Both the position numbers and the translations under genes were made by a program. The notes below the pieces were generated by a model that saw only the letters and a list, made by a program, of their open reading frames with translations, made no database searches and had not been told where the DNA came from. A DNA stretch of 64,000 bases, taken from Salinarimonas rosea DSM 21201. Its GTDB lineage: Bacteria; Pseudomonadota; Alphaproteobacteria; Rhizobiales; Beijerinckiaceae. Positions 29,631-37,858 of the stretch are shown one piece after another. Location of the stretch: NCBI RefSeq assembly GCF_000429045.1, contig NZ_AUBC01000019.1, positions 1 to 64,000 of the forward strand, read 5' to 3'. The number at the start of each line of letters is the position of its first letter. The first letter of the stretch is position 1.

Positions 29631-29684
29631 TAGAACATGCTAATATTCGCATGTTCTAATCCCGTGGAACAGTCGGGATGTTCC
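29631..29684. promoter_or_regulatory. two palindromic operator-like sites upstream of the SQR-like gene
   Basis: Site 1 (29631-29658) is a perfect 10-base inverted repeat, TAGAACATGC-N8-GCATGTTCTA, with an AT-only-leaning centre that stands out in this GC-rich DNA. Site 2 (29666-29684) is GGAACA-N7-TGTTCC. Both share the half-site GAACA/TGTTC, and their centres are about 30 bp apart (roughly three helical turns), 36 and 67 bp upstream of the start codon. A sulfide- or persulfide-sensing repressor of the ArsR type would be a plausible binder, but no regulator gene is adjacent. Confidence 0.6.
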
Positions 29685-29692
29685 GGATGCGC

Positions 29693-31978
29693 TCAGGCCC
29701 CGCGGATCGCGGCGAACACCGCCTGCGGCGTCGCCGGCATGTCGAGATGGGCGATGCCGCAGGAACGATGGAGCGCGTCGACGACGGCGTTCATCGTGGC
29801 GGGCGCGGCGCCGATCGTCCCCGCCTCGCCGGCGCCCTTGATGCCGAGCACGTTGGTGGCGCAGGGCACGTTGCGGGTCTCGAAGACGAAGCTCGGCACG
29901 TCCGCCGCGCGCGGCAGCTGGTAGTCCATCAGCGAGGCCGTCACGAGCTGGCCGCCCGCGTCGTAGACGACCCGCTCGTGCAGCGCCTGCCCGATGCCCT
30001 GCACGACGCCGCCGTGCACCTGGCCGACGAGGAGGAGTGGGTTGAGCGTCACCCCGAAATCGTCGACGACGACGTAGCCGACGATTGCCACCATCCCGGT
30101 GTCCGGGTCGATCTCGACCTCGCAGACGTGCGTGCCGTTGGGATAGGTCGCCGCGGGCGGCTTCCAGGCGTGCGAGGCGGAGATCGGCGCGCCCGCCCGC
30201 GCGGCGAGCTCGGCGAAGCCGATCGCGCGGTCCGTGCCGGCGACGCGCACGGCGCCCTCGGCGATCTCGAGATCGGCGGCGGCCGCCTCGAGCGCGTCGG
30301 AGGCGAGCGCCGTCAACCGGGTCGCCACCTGCTCGGACGCGCCGGCGACGGCCGCGCCGCCGATCGGGATCGAGCGTGAGCCGCCGGTGCCGCCGCCCGT
30401 GGCGATCTCGTCGGTGTCGCCCTGGTGGACGCGGATGCGCTCGAGCGGCAGGTCGAGATGCTGCGAGACGAGCTGGGCGTAGGCGGTCGCGTGCCCCTGC
30501 CCGCTCGACTGCGTGCCGATCGTGACGACCGCGCTGCCGTCGGGCTCGATGCGCACGGTGGCCTCCTCCGGCCCTCCGCCGGCGCAGGCCTCGATGTAGC
30601 TCGCCATGCCGATGCCGCGGATCCGCCCGCGGGCGCGGGCGTCCGAGGCGCGCGCCTCGAAGCCGTCCCACCCCGCCAGCTCCATGGCGCGGCGCATGTG
30701 CCCCTCGAACTCGCCGCTGTCGTAGGTGCGTCCGGTCGCGGTGCGGTAGGGCATCTGCTCCGGGCGGACGACGTTCTTCGCGCGCAGCGCGTCGGGGCTC
30801 GCGCCGATCTCGCGGGCCACGTGGTCGACGAGGCGCTCGATGACGTAGGCCGCCTCCGGCCGCCCGGCGCCGCGATAGGCGTCCACGGGAAGCGTGTTGG
30901 TGTACCAGCCGCGGATGCGCGCGTGCACCGCCGGGATGTCGTAGACGCCCGGCGTCATGGTGGCGCCGCCCGTCGGGATGAAGGGCGCGAACTGGGAGAG
31001 GTAGGCGCCGAGATCCGCGTCGATCGTCACCCGCATGGCGAGGAACCGACCCTCCTCGTCGAGCGCCATCTCGGCATGGGTGCGGTTGTCGCGGCCCTGG
31101 GCGTCCCCCAGGAAGTGCTCCGTGCGGTCCGCCGCCCACTTCACCGGTGACCCGAGCTGCTCGGCGGCGAGCGCGCACAGCGGGTACTCGCGGAAGACGA
31201 ACATCTTCGTGCCGAAGCCGCCGCCGACGTCGGGCGTCACCACCCGCAGCGTCCCCGGCTCGCGGTCGAGTATGCCTGCGACGATGTCGCGCACGCTGTG
31301 GCTGCCCTGCGAGCCGAGCGTCAGCGTGATCCGGCCGGTGTCCCGGTCGATCTCCGCGAGGCAGGCACGGGGCTCGACGTAGTTCGTCACGAGCCGGTTG
31401 TTGACGAGCGACAGCGAGACGACCCGCGCGGCCGCGGCGAAGGCGGCGCTCGTCGCATCCGGGTCGCCCACGCTCGAATCGAACGCGAGGTTCGTGCCGA
31501 CCTCGGGCCAGACCAGCGGCGCGCCGTCGGCCTCGGCGGCGGCGATGCCGACCACGGGGTCGAGCGGCTCGTAGGTGGCCGGAAACGCGTCCGCCGCCTC
31601 GCGCGCCTGCGCGAGCGTCTCCGCGACGACCATGCCGACGACGTCGCCGACGTGGCGGACCGAATCGGACGCGATCACGGGATAGGGCGGCGTCGCCATG
31701 CGCGTGCCGTCGGAATTGCGGGCGGGCGCGAGGCAGGGCAGCGGCTTCAGGCCCGCGACGTCCGATGCCGCGAGGACGAGGCGCACGCCCGGCATCGCGC
31801 GGATCTCCGCGAGATCGCCGACGCGCAGCGTCGCGTGCGCGTGCGGGCTGCGCACCACGACGGCGTGGAGCACGCCCTCGGGCGCGAGATCGTCGGTGTA
31901 GGTTCCCGCTCCGGTGACGAACCGGACGTCCTCGACGCGACGCGCCGCCTGGCCGACGCCGAATTTCATGGGGCGCAT
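29693..31978 (-). CDS. molybdenum hydroxylase large subunit (form II CoxL-like, xanthine dehydrogenase family)
   Basis: Product of 761 residues. It has the family's ald_Xan_dh domains: VRFVTGAGTYTDD at the start, the GGGFGTKMFVFREYPL cofactor region near 245, and the loop AYRGAGRPEA near 370 that marks form II CoxL-like enzymes (form I CO dehydrogenases have a Cys-containing loop here), then GQGHATAYAQ and, near the end, GIKGAGEAGTIG with the catalytic Glu. ATG 31978 follows AGGAGGA. Its usual partners, a small 2Fe-2S subunit and an FAD subunit, are absent from the window. Substrate unknown, probably an aldehyde or N-heterocycle. It lies 56 bp after a rhodanese gene on the same strand. Confidence 0.9.
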   Translation of the reverse strand: MRPMKFGVGQAARRVEDVRFVTGAGTYTDDLAPEGVLHAVVVRSPHAHATLRVGDLAEIRAMPGVRLVLAASDVAGLKPLPCLAPARNSDGTRMATPPYPVIASDSVRHVGDVVGMVVAETLAQAREAADAFPATYEPLDPVVGIAAAEADGAPLVWPEVGTNLAFDSSVGDPDATSAAFAAAARVVSLSLVNNRLVTNYVEPRACLAEIDRDTGRITLTLGSQGSHSVRDIVAGILDREPGTLRVVTPDVGGGFGTKMFVFREYPLCALAAEQLGSPVKWAADRTEHFLGDAQGRDNRTHAEMALDEEGRFLAMRVTIDADLGAYLSQFAPFIPTGGATMTPGVYDIPAVHARIRGWYTNTLPVDAYRGAGRPEAAYVIERLVDHVAREIGASPDALRAKNVVRPEQMPYRTATGRTYDSGEFEGHMRRAMELAGWDGFEARASDARARGRIRGIGMASYIEACAGGGPEEATVRIEPDGSAVVTIGTQSSGQGHATAYAQLVSQHLDLPLERIRVHQGDTDEIATGGGTGGSRSIPIGGAAVAGASEQVATRLTALASDALEAAAADLEIAEGAVRVAGTDRAIGFAELAARAGAPISASHAWKPPAATYPNGTHVCEVEIDPDTGMVAIVGYVVVDDFGVTLNPLLLVGQVHGGVVQGIGQALHERVVYDAGGQLVTASLMDYQLPRAADVPSFVFETRNVPCATNVLGIKGAGEAGTIGAAPATMNAVVDALHRSCGIAHLDMPATPQAVFAAIRGA

Positions 31979-32034
31979 CGCGGTCCTCCTGCTCGATCCC
32001 GGATGTCGAGAGGGTGGCGCCGCAGCGCGCCGTG

Positions 32035-32436
32035 TCAACCGGCGTCGTGCCCGGAACGCTCCGCGGCGGCATGGGCATCCGCGCCCGAGGCCGCCGGCGC
32101 GTCCTCGCCACGCGCCACGGGCTCCCCGCCGAGGATCCAGTCCTCGATTCCGCCCTGGTAGTTAGCGACGTCGGAGACGCCCTCGGCCAGCGCCGCGTGC
32201 GCGGCGTGCTGGGAGCGCACGCCCGCCGAGCAGGTGAAGACGAGGCGCCGGCCGTCGCGCGGCAGGCGGGCGGGCTCGAAGGCGTCGAGGGGATGGGAGA
32301 CGGAGCCCGGGATGTGCCCGCGCGCGAAGGCCTCCGGCTCGCGCACGTCCACGAGGAGAATGTCGCCGGCGGCGAGGCCGCGCTTGACGTCCTCGCGGGT
32401 CAGGGCCTCGGCGTCTCCGGTCTCGAAGGTCAGCAT
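32035..32436 (-). CDS. single-domain rhodanese-like protein
   Basis: Product of 133 residues, cytoplasmic. Residues 10-110 are a rhodanese domain with DILLVDVREPEAFARGHIPGSVSHP and the active-site loop TCSAGVRS (catalytic Cys near 69). The final 25 residues are an Ala/Gly/Asp-rich tail. It would transfer sulfane sulfur. It heads a minus-strand run with the molybdenum hydroxylase and, further on, the SQR-like flavoprotein. Confidence 0.9.
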   Translation of the reverse strand: MLTFETGDAEALTREDVKRGLAAGDILLVDVREPEAFARGHIPGSVSHPLDAFEPARLPRDGRRLVFTCSAGVRSQHAAHAALAEGVSDVANYQGGIEDWILGGEPVARGEDAPAASGADAHAAAERSGHDAG

Positions 32437-32566
32437 GTCACGTCACTCCCGTCTGCCGTGCATCGGAGATGCAATGCGCGGCTTGCACATTTGGTCGCGA
32501 TCGATTCAGGTTTCCGGAACCGCCGCGGGCTTATGCTGACAACGCGAAACCACCCAAGTGCGCACC

Positions 32567-33670
32567 ATGCTCGATTTTCAGGTCCGACGCCGCTTCGCCC
32601 TGATGCGCCGCTCCTTCGCGACGCTGGGGTTCTCCGGCGACGCCGCCGGGGCGGCGCGGTCGTCCGACCTCGTCTTCGACGACAGCGGCGTCACGCCCTC
32701 GCTGCTGGAGCAGGCGAACGCCGTCGACTGGCGCTGCGACGAGGGCGATGCCGCCGACGGCGTCTCCACGCCGACGCGCGAGGCGGTCTTCCGGCTCGCC
32801 TATGCGATCCGGCGCGAGGCCGACACGCTCGACGAGCTCGCGCCGCGCGCCCGCACGGCGGCGCGGCGGCTCTCGCGCGAGGAGGCCGACATCGCCGAGG
32901 CCCTCGGCGGGCTCGACCCGCAGGACCTGCGCCCCGCGCTCGATCTGGCCACGCCGCCGGTTGCGAGCCTGGTCGGCGAGGTGGCGGCGACGGCGCTGTC
33001 GGTCTCCCTCGCCGCGGTGCGCGCGGGGGCCTCGGCCCGCGGCTTCGCCGAGGCGTCCCGACGCGTGGCGGATCTCGCGGCGCTGCTCGATGGCGCCTGG
33101 GCCGGCATCGAGGGGCTCGTCGCCGCGATCGAGGAGCGCTCGGCGGACACCGCCGCGCTGGCCGCCGACCTCCGCCGTCGCGGGGCCGGGCTCGCCGCCG
33201 GGCAGCCGGAAACGGGGCCGCGGGACGTCGCCGCGCTGCGCCGCCTCGCCCGCGAGACCGAGGCGGTGGCGAGCCGTATCGCCGAGACGGCGGAGGATCT
33301 CGCCCGCGCCGTGCGCGCGCTCTCCGACGGCCTCCTTGCGCTCGTGCGGCGCCAGCCCGAGGGAGAGCGCCGCGCCACGGCGCGCGTGTCGGTGGACCTG
33401 CCCTGCGAGGTGCGCGTGGCGACGGGCGTCGTTCGCGGGCGCGTGCGCGACCTCTCGATCACGGGCGCGCTCGTCGCGCTCGAGGAGCCGGTGGTGCTGG
33501 CCCCCGGGCAGCCGCTCTCCTTCCGCCTGCCCGACGTGGCGCCGCTCGTGGGCTCCGTCGTCGAGGTGGACGACGCGAGCCTGCGCCTGACCTTCGACCT
33601 GCGCCACGGCGCCAACGCCGGCGCCGCACCGGCGCTGGAGCGGCTCGTGCGCCTCGCGGACGATCGCTGA
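32567..33670 (+). CDS. PilZ domain protein with long helical N-terminal region
   Basis: Product of 367 residues from ATG 32567 (a GTG three codons earlier is also possible). Residues 60-270 are almost entirely Ala/Arg/Glu-rich helix, likely a coiled-coil or four-helix sensor-like region. The C-terminal 100 residues are a PilZ domain with the cyclic-di-GMP motifs RRATAR near 272 and DLSITGA near 298, both intact. No signal peptide. It is divergent from the rhodanese gene and precedes an MFS gene. Together with the GGDEF-EAL enzyme it belongs to the cyclic-di-GMP network; its output is unknown. Confidence 0.85.
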   Translation: MLDFQVRRRFALMRRSFATLGFSGDAAGAARSSDLVFDDSGVTPSLLEQANAVDWRCDEGDAADGVSTPTREAVFRLAYAIRREADTLDELAPRARTAARRLSREEADIAEALGGLDPQDLRPALDLATPPVASLVGEVAATALSVSLAAVRAGASARGFAEASRRVADLAALLDGAWAGIEGLVAAIEERSADTAALAADLRRRGAGLAAGQPETGPRDVAALRRLARETEAVASRIAETAEDLARAVRALSDGLLALVRRQPEGERRATARVSVDLPCEVRVATGVVRGRVRDLSITGALVALEEPVVLAPGQPLSFRLPDVAPLVGSVVEVDDASLRLTFDLRHGANAGAAPALERLVRLADDR

Positions 33671-33740
33671 GCGCGCCTTCCAAATCACCTCGCGATCCCG
33701 TAGGGAGGAGCCGTCGTCTCATCGAAAGGCGCGTGCGTCC

Positions 33741-34940
33741 TTGCCCTCCCCCGCCCGCGCCGCTCCGCGCGCGCTCCTCGTCGTCGTCGCCTATCTCGGG
33801 TTCGTCTCGCTCGCCCTGCCGGACGTCGCCCACGGCGTCTCCTGGCCGTTCGTGCGCGAGGCGTTCGCGCTGCCGCAGAGCGGGCTGGGGCTGATCATGG
33901 CGGGGACGGCGGCGGGGTTCTTCGTCTCCTCCTTCTTCGCGGGGCGGCTGCTCGAGGCCTTCGGCGTCGGGCGCCTGCTCGCCGGCTCGACGGGCCTCGT
34001 CGCGGCCGCGCTCGTGGGCATCGCGGTCGCCCCGAGCTTCCCCGTCTTCCTCGCCGCCGCGCCTCTGGTCGGGCTCGGCTCGGGCGCGATCGATTCCGGC
34101 CTCAACGCCTATGCGGCGGCGCGCTTCTCCGCCCGCCACATGACCTGGCTCCACGCCGCCTTCGGCTTCGGCGCCGCCTGCGGGCCCTTCCTGATGACGG
34201 GCGCACTCGTGGTCGGCGGCTCCTGGCGGCTCGGCTACAGCACGATCGCGCTCATCATGGTCGCGATGGCGCTCGTCTTCCTGTCCACCCGGGGGCTCTG
34301 GCGCGCCGATGCCGGCCGCCCGATCGCGGCGGGCGACGGCCCGTCCGGCGAGAGCGCCGCGCCGGCGCGGCCGACGACCCGCGCCGCCCTCGCCCACCCG
34401 GTCGTGCGCCTGCAGATCGCGATGTTCTGCATCTACGTCGGCGTCGAGTACGGCGCGGGGCTGTGGATCTTCACCGTGCTCAGCGAGGGGCGCGGCCTGT
34501 CGGTCGAGCTCGCCGGCACCATGGCCGGGCTGTTCTGGGGCGGGCTGTTCGTCGGGCGCGTCGGCTTCGGGCTCGTCGCCGATCGGCTCGGCGAGGATCG
34601 CTCCGTGCGGCTCGGCCTCGCGGGCATGGCGCTCGGCGCCGGCGCCTTCGCGCTCGCGCCGACGCCGATCGGCCTCGCCGGCATCGTGCTGCTCGGCCTC
34701 GCCTGCGCCCCCGTCTACCCGATGCTGATGTCGCGCACGCCCGCACGGCTCGGCGAGGCGCTCGCGGCGCACGCGATCGGCTTCCAGGTCTCGGCGGCGA
34801 TGCTCGGCGGCGTGATCTTCCCCGCGCTCGGCGGCCTCCTCGCCGACGCGATCGGCCTCGACGCGGTGCCCTTCATGGTCCTCGCCTCGGTCCTCGCGCT
34901 CGTCGCCCTCAACGTCGCGCTCGAGCGCCGCACCGCCTGA
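33741..34940 (+). CDS. MFS transporter
   Basis: Product of 399 residues with twelve hydrophobic segments and a central loop near residues 185-215 (ADAGRPIAAGDGPSGESAAPARP) splitting the two six-helix halves. The start is TTG 33741; no ATG or GTG lies before the first helix. Relatives in this MFS branch include sugar or fucose-type permeases, but the substrate cannot be assigned. It is convergent with the hydrolase pair. Confidence 0.87.
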   Translation: MPSPARAAPRALLVVVAYLGFVSLALPDVAHGVSWPFVREAFALPQSGLGLIMAGTAAGFFVSSFFAGRLLEAFGVGRLLAGSTGLVAAALVGIAVAPSFPVFLAAAPLVGLGSGAIDSGLNAYAAARFSARHMTWLHAAFGFGAACGPFLMTGALVVGGSWRLGYSTIALIMVAMALVFLSTRGLWRADAGRPIAAGDGPSGESAAPARPTTRAALAHPVVRLQIAMFCIYVGVEYGAGLWIFTVLSEGRGLSVELAGTMAGLFWGGLFVGRVGFGLVADRLGEDRSVRLGLAGMALGAGAFALAPTPIGLAGIVLLGLACAPVYPMLMSRTPARLGEALAAHAIGFQVSAAMLGGVIFPALGGLLADAIGLDAVPFMVLASVLALVALNVALERRTA

Positions 34941-34950
34941 GCGCCCCCCG

Positions 34951-35832
34951 TCAGTCGAGCCGCCGGCGCAGGAAGCTCACCACCGCCTCGGCGAAGGCGT
35001 CGTTGGCGTCCCCCGCCACCATGTGGCGCGCCTCGGCGACGTCGACGAACTCCGCGTCCGGCGCCATCGCCAGGAAGTCCCGCGCCGCCTCGGGCGTCAC
35101 CAGCTCGCTCGAGCCGCCACGCACGAGGAGCGTCGGCACTGCGAGTATGGCCGTGGCGTGATGGAGCCGCGCCTCCGCCCGCTCCCAGTCGGCGTTGACG
35201 GAGCGCGGGCCGTCGAGGAAGTCCGGGTCCCAGTGCCAGCGCAGCCGGCCGTCGGGCGAGGCCCGCAGGTTCTTGCGCAGGCCGTCGAGCGAGCGCGGCC
35301 GCGGGCGGTGCGGCAGGTAGGCCGCCACCGCGTCCGCCGCCGCCTCAAGCGAGACGAAGCCCTCGCGGGCGTTGGCGCGCATGAAGCCCTGGATCTTGTC
35401 GACGCCGCGGGGGTCCATCCGCGGGACGATGTCGACGAGGGCGAGCCCGCGGAACGGTGCCGGCGCGCCCTCCGGCGTCTCGCCGAGCGCGAGCAGCGAG
35501 GCGATGCCGCCGAGCGAGGCGCCGATCGCCACGGGCGCGATGCCCTCACCTTCGCCCTCGCCGGCGAGCGCGCGGCCGACGGCGGCGGCATCCGCGGCGA
35601 AGTCGAGGAAGGAATACGCTCCGCCCGGCGCGCGGTCGCTGTCGCCGTGGCCGCGCTGGTCGAGGCACACCGCCCGCCAGCCCTCGGCCGCGAGGCGCCG
35701 CGCGGTCCCCTCCCAGGCGTGACGGGTCTGGCCGCCGCCGTGCAGCAGCAGCGCCGTGCGGGGTCCCTCGCCCCGGATGTCGGCGACGAGGCGGTTGCCG
35801 GCGGCGCCGGTGAAGCTGCGCGTCGCGGTCAC
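34951..35832 (-). CDS. alpha/beta hydrolase (second of a coupled pair)
   Basis: Product of 293 residues. The fold shows TALLLHGGGQTRHAWEG near 30, DQRGHGDSDRAPG near 65, the nucleophile elbow GASLGG (Ser near 106, preceded by Ala-Ile rather than the usual His), an acidic residue in the strand VPTLLVRGGSSELV, and a final AEARHMVAGD supplying the catalytic His. GTG 35832 overlaps the stop of the preceding hydrolase as GTGA. Substrate unknown; peroxidase-like or esterase members are possible. Confidence 0.85.
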   Translation of the reverse strand: MTATRSFTGAAGNRLVADIRGEGPRTALLLHGGGQTRHAWEGTARRLAAEGWRAVCLDQRGHGDSDRAPGGAYSFLDFAADAAAVGRALAGEGEGEGIAPVAIGASLGGIASLLALGETPEGAPAPFRGLALVDIVPRMDPRGVDKIQGFMRANAREGFVSLEAAADAVAAYLPHRPRPRSLDGLRKNLRASPDGRLRWHWDPDFLDGPRSVNADWERAEARLHHATAILAVPTLLVRGGSSELVTPEAARDFLAMAPDAEFVDVAEARHMVAGDANDAFAEAVVSFLRRRLD

Positions 35833-36596
35833 GGCCGCTCCTCCAGGAAGGCCAGGACGCCGGCCTTGTGCACCTTGTCGCCGACCGCGAGGTTGTGGTC
35901 GCGCCCGGGTATGTCGAGCGCCCGCGCACCGGGGATCAGCGCGGCGAGCGCCGGCCCCGAGCCGGCGACGTCGTCCTTCGTGCCCACCGACACCAGCACC
36001 GGCATCGACAGCGAGGCGACCTCCTCGCGCGAGAGCGTCTGGCGCGAGCCGCGGATGCAGGCCGCGAGCGCGGCGAGGTCGCTGCCGGTCTGCTCGGCGA
36101 AGGCGCGGAACATGCGCTGCATCGGGTCGGAGAGAGCGTCGAGCGAGGGCGCCTCCATGGCGTCGGCGATGCCGAGCGGCAGGCCCACGCCCTCGACGAG
36201 GTGGATGCCGAGGCCGCCGAGAAGCGCCGCGCGCACGCGCCCGGGGGCCATCAGCGCCAGGTGCGCCGTGATCCGCGCGCCCATCGAGTAGCCCATCACG
36301 TCCGCCCGCGCGAGGCCGAGATGGTCCATCAGCGCCAGCACGTCGCCCGCCATGACCTGCGAGCCGTAGGCCTGCGGCTCGTAGAGCTTGGCACTCTTGC
36401 CGTGGCCGCGATTGTCGAGGGCGATCACCCGGCGCCCGGCATGGGCGAGGGTCTTCGTCCACATCGTGTTGACCCAGTTGACCGCGTGGTTCGAGGCGAA
36501 GCCGTGCACGAGCACGATCGGCTCCCCGCGATCGTCGCCCGTGGGCGCGAGGTCGATATAGGCGATGTCGACGCCGTTCGAGGTGAAATGCTGCAT
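35829..36596 (-). CDS. alpha/beta hydrolase (first of a coupled pair)
   Basis: Product of 255 residues. Features are PIVLVHGFASNHAVNW near 27, DNRGHGKSAKLYEPQAYG near 60, the nucleophile elbow MGYSMGAR (Ser near 103), an acidic residue in LVSVGTKDDVAGSG and the catalytic His in GRDHNLAVGD. It resembles 3-oxoadipate enol-lactonase-like hydrolases in general form but lacks clear pathway neighbours. Co-translated with a second hydrolase, suggesting a two-step or heteromeric role. Confidence 0.87.
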   Translation of the reverse strand: MQHFTSNGVDIAYIDLAPTGDDRGEPIVLVHGFASNHAVNWVNTMWTKTLAHAGRRVIALDNRGHGKSAKLYEPQAYGSQVMAGDVLALMDHLGLARADVMGYSMGARITAHLALMAPGRVRAALLGGLGIHLVEGVGLPLGIADAMEAPSLDALSDPMQRMFRAFAEQTGSDLAALAACIRGSRQTLSREEVASLSMPVLVSVGTKDDVAGSGPALAALIPGARALDIPGRDHNLAVGDKVHKAGVLAFLEERP

Positions 36597-36910
36597 GGGA
36601 CCGGGTGGCGTGTTGGCGGGGCGCGCAGACTAGTGCGGATTTCAGCCGAAGGGAATCGAATGCCGCGCGCATCGGCGCCGCTATCGACCTCGATGCGCGC
36701 CACGCACGCCCCCGCCGCCGGACCCCGCCCCTGATCCGCTACGCGGATCGTCCCCGCCCCGACGGGGCGGGAGCGGGTGGCGGCTCCTCGCTCCTCCCCC
36801 ATCGGGGGAGGTGGATCGGCGCCGAAGGCGACGAGACGGAGGGGGGTGCGCCGAAGGCGCGCTTCGGCGAAGCCGAAACCGCACGCTCGGAGCAGCGGGA
36901 CCTCTCCTCG
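36597..36910. other. intergenic region holding a family A repeat
   Basis: A 314-base gap between ispH and the hydrolase pair (all minus). No gene seen; most is the repeat at 36720-36880. Confidence 0.65.
36720..36880. repeat. dispersed repeat, two modules
   Basis: Module 1 (36720-36777) has GATCCGCTACGCGGATC and CCCCGCCCCGACGGGGCGGG hairpins. Module 2 (36786-36880) is a family A unit: CTCCCCCATCGGGGGAG stem-loop, GTGGATCGGCGCC, GAGACGGAGGGGG and GCGCGCTTCGGCGAAGCCG. The same two modules occur at 42787-42961 in the opposite order. Confidence 0.75.
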
Positions 36911-37858
36911 TCACCGCCCCGCCAGCGCCCCGAGATCCACCGGCGCGAAGCGCGTCGTCTCCACCGTGGTGGTGACCTCCTCCACCAGGACCTCGCGCCA
37001 GCCGCGCAGCCGCTCCAGCGTCTCGCGCACGAGCACTTCCGGCGCGGAGGCGCCCGCCGTCAGGCCGATCACGGAGACCTCGGCGACGAAGCGCTCGTCG
37101 AGCTCGGTGGCGTCGGCGATCATCAGGGCCGGGCGCCCGAGCACCGTGGCGAGCTCCTTGAGCCGGGTGGCGTTCGACGAGTTCGGCGCGCCGCACACGA
37201 CGATCCGCTGCGCCCGCTCGGCGAGGACCCGCAACGCCGCCTGGCGGTTCTGGGTGGCGTAGCAGATCGTCTTCACGTCGGGGCCGACGATCGCCGGGAA
37301 GCGGGAGCACAGCACCGCGATGATCTCGCGGGTGTCATCGACCGACAGCGTGGTCTGGGTGACGTAGGCGAGGCGCTGCGGGTCCTCGGGCTCCAGCGCC
37401 GCCGCCTCCGCGACGCTGCCGACGACGTGGACGGTGCCGTCGATCCGCCCGAGGATGCCTTCGACCTCGGCGTGGCCGACATGCCCGATGACGACGAGCG
37501 CGCGTCCCTCCGCCGCGTGCCGGCGGCCCTCCAGGTGGACGCGCCGCACCAGCGGGCAGGTCGCGTCGATCACGTCGAGCCCGCGCTCGGCCGCCCGCCG
37601 CTCGACGGCGCGCGAGACGCCGTGGGCGGAGAAGATCGTCACCGCGCCGTCGGGGATCTGGTCCACCTCGTCGACGAAGACGACGCCCTTGGCGGCGAGC
37701 TCGGAGACGACGCGGCCGTTGTGCACGATCTCGTGGCGGACGTAGACGGCGCGATCCGTCGCCGCGCGCGCCGCCTCGACCGCCCCGATCGCGCGCTCGA
37801 CCCCGGCGCAGAAGCCGCGCGGGGCGGCGAGCAGCACGGTCAGCGGCGGGCGCGTCAT
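36911..37858 (-). CDS. ispH: 4-hydroxy-3-methylbut-2-enyl diphosphate reductase
   Basis: Product of 315 residues. It reduces HMBPP to IPP and DMAPP with an Fe-S cluster, the last step of the MEP pathway. The three cluster Cys are visible at RGFCAGVERAI (17), DATCPLV (101) and CGAPNSSNA (about 198), with conserved His in YVRHEIVHN and GHVGHAEVEG. ATG 37858 overlaps the hpnE stop (ATGA), so precursor supply is tied to the squalene genes. It is the last gene of the hpn/crt run. Confidence 0.97.
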   Translation of the reverse strand: MTRPPLTVLLAAPRGFCAGVERAIGAVEAARAATDRAVYVRHEIVHNGRVVSELAAKGVVFVDEVDQIPDGAVTIFSAHGVSRAVERRAAERGLDVIDATCPLVRRVHLEGRRHAAEGRALVVIGHVGHAEVEGILGRIDGTVHVVGSVAEAAALEPEDPQRLAYVTQTTLSVDDTREIIAVLCSRFPAIVGPDVKTICYATQNRQAALRVLAERAQRIVVCGAPNSSNATRLKELATVLGRPALMIADATELDERFVAEVSVIGLTAGASAPEVLVRETLERLRGWREVLVEEVTTTVETTRFAPVDLGALAGR

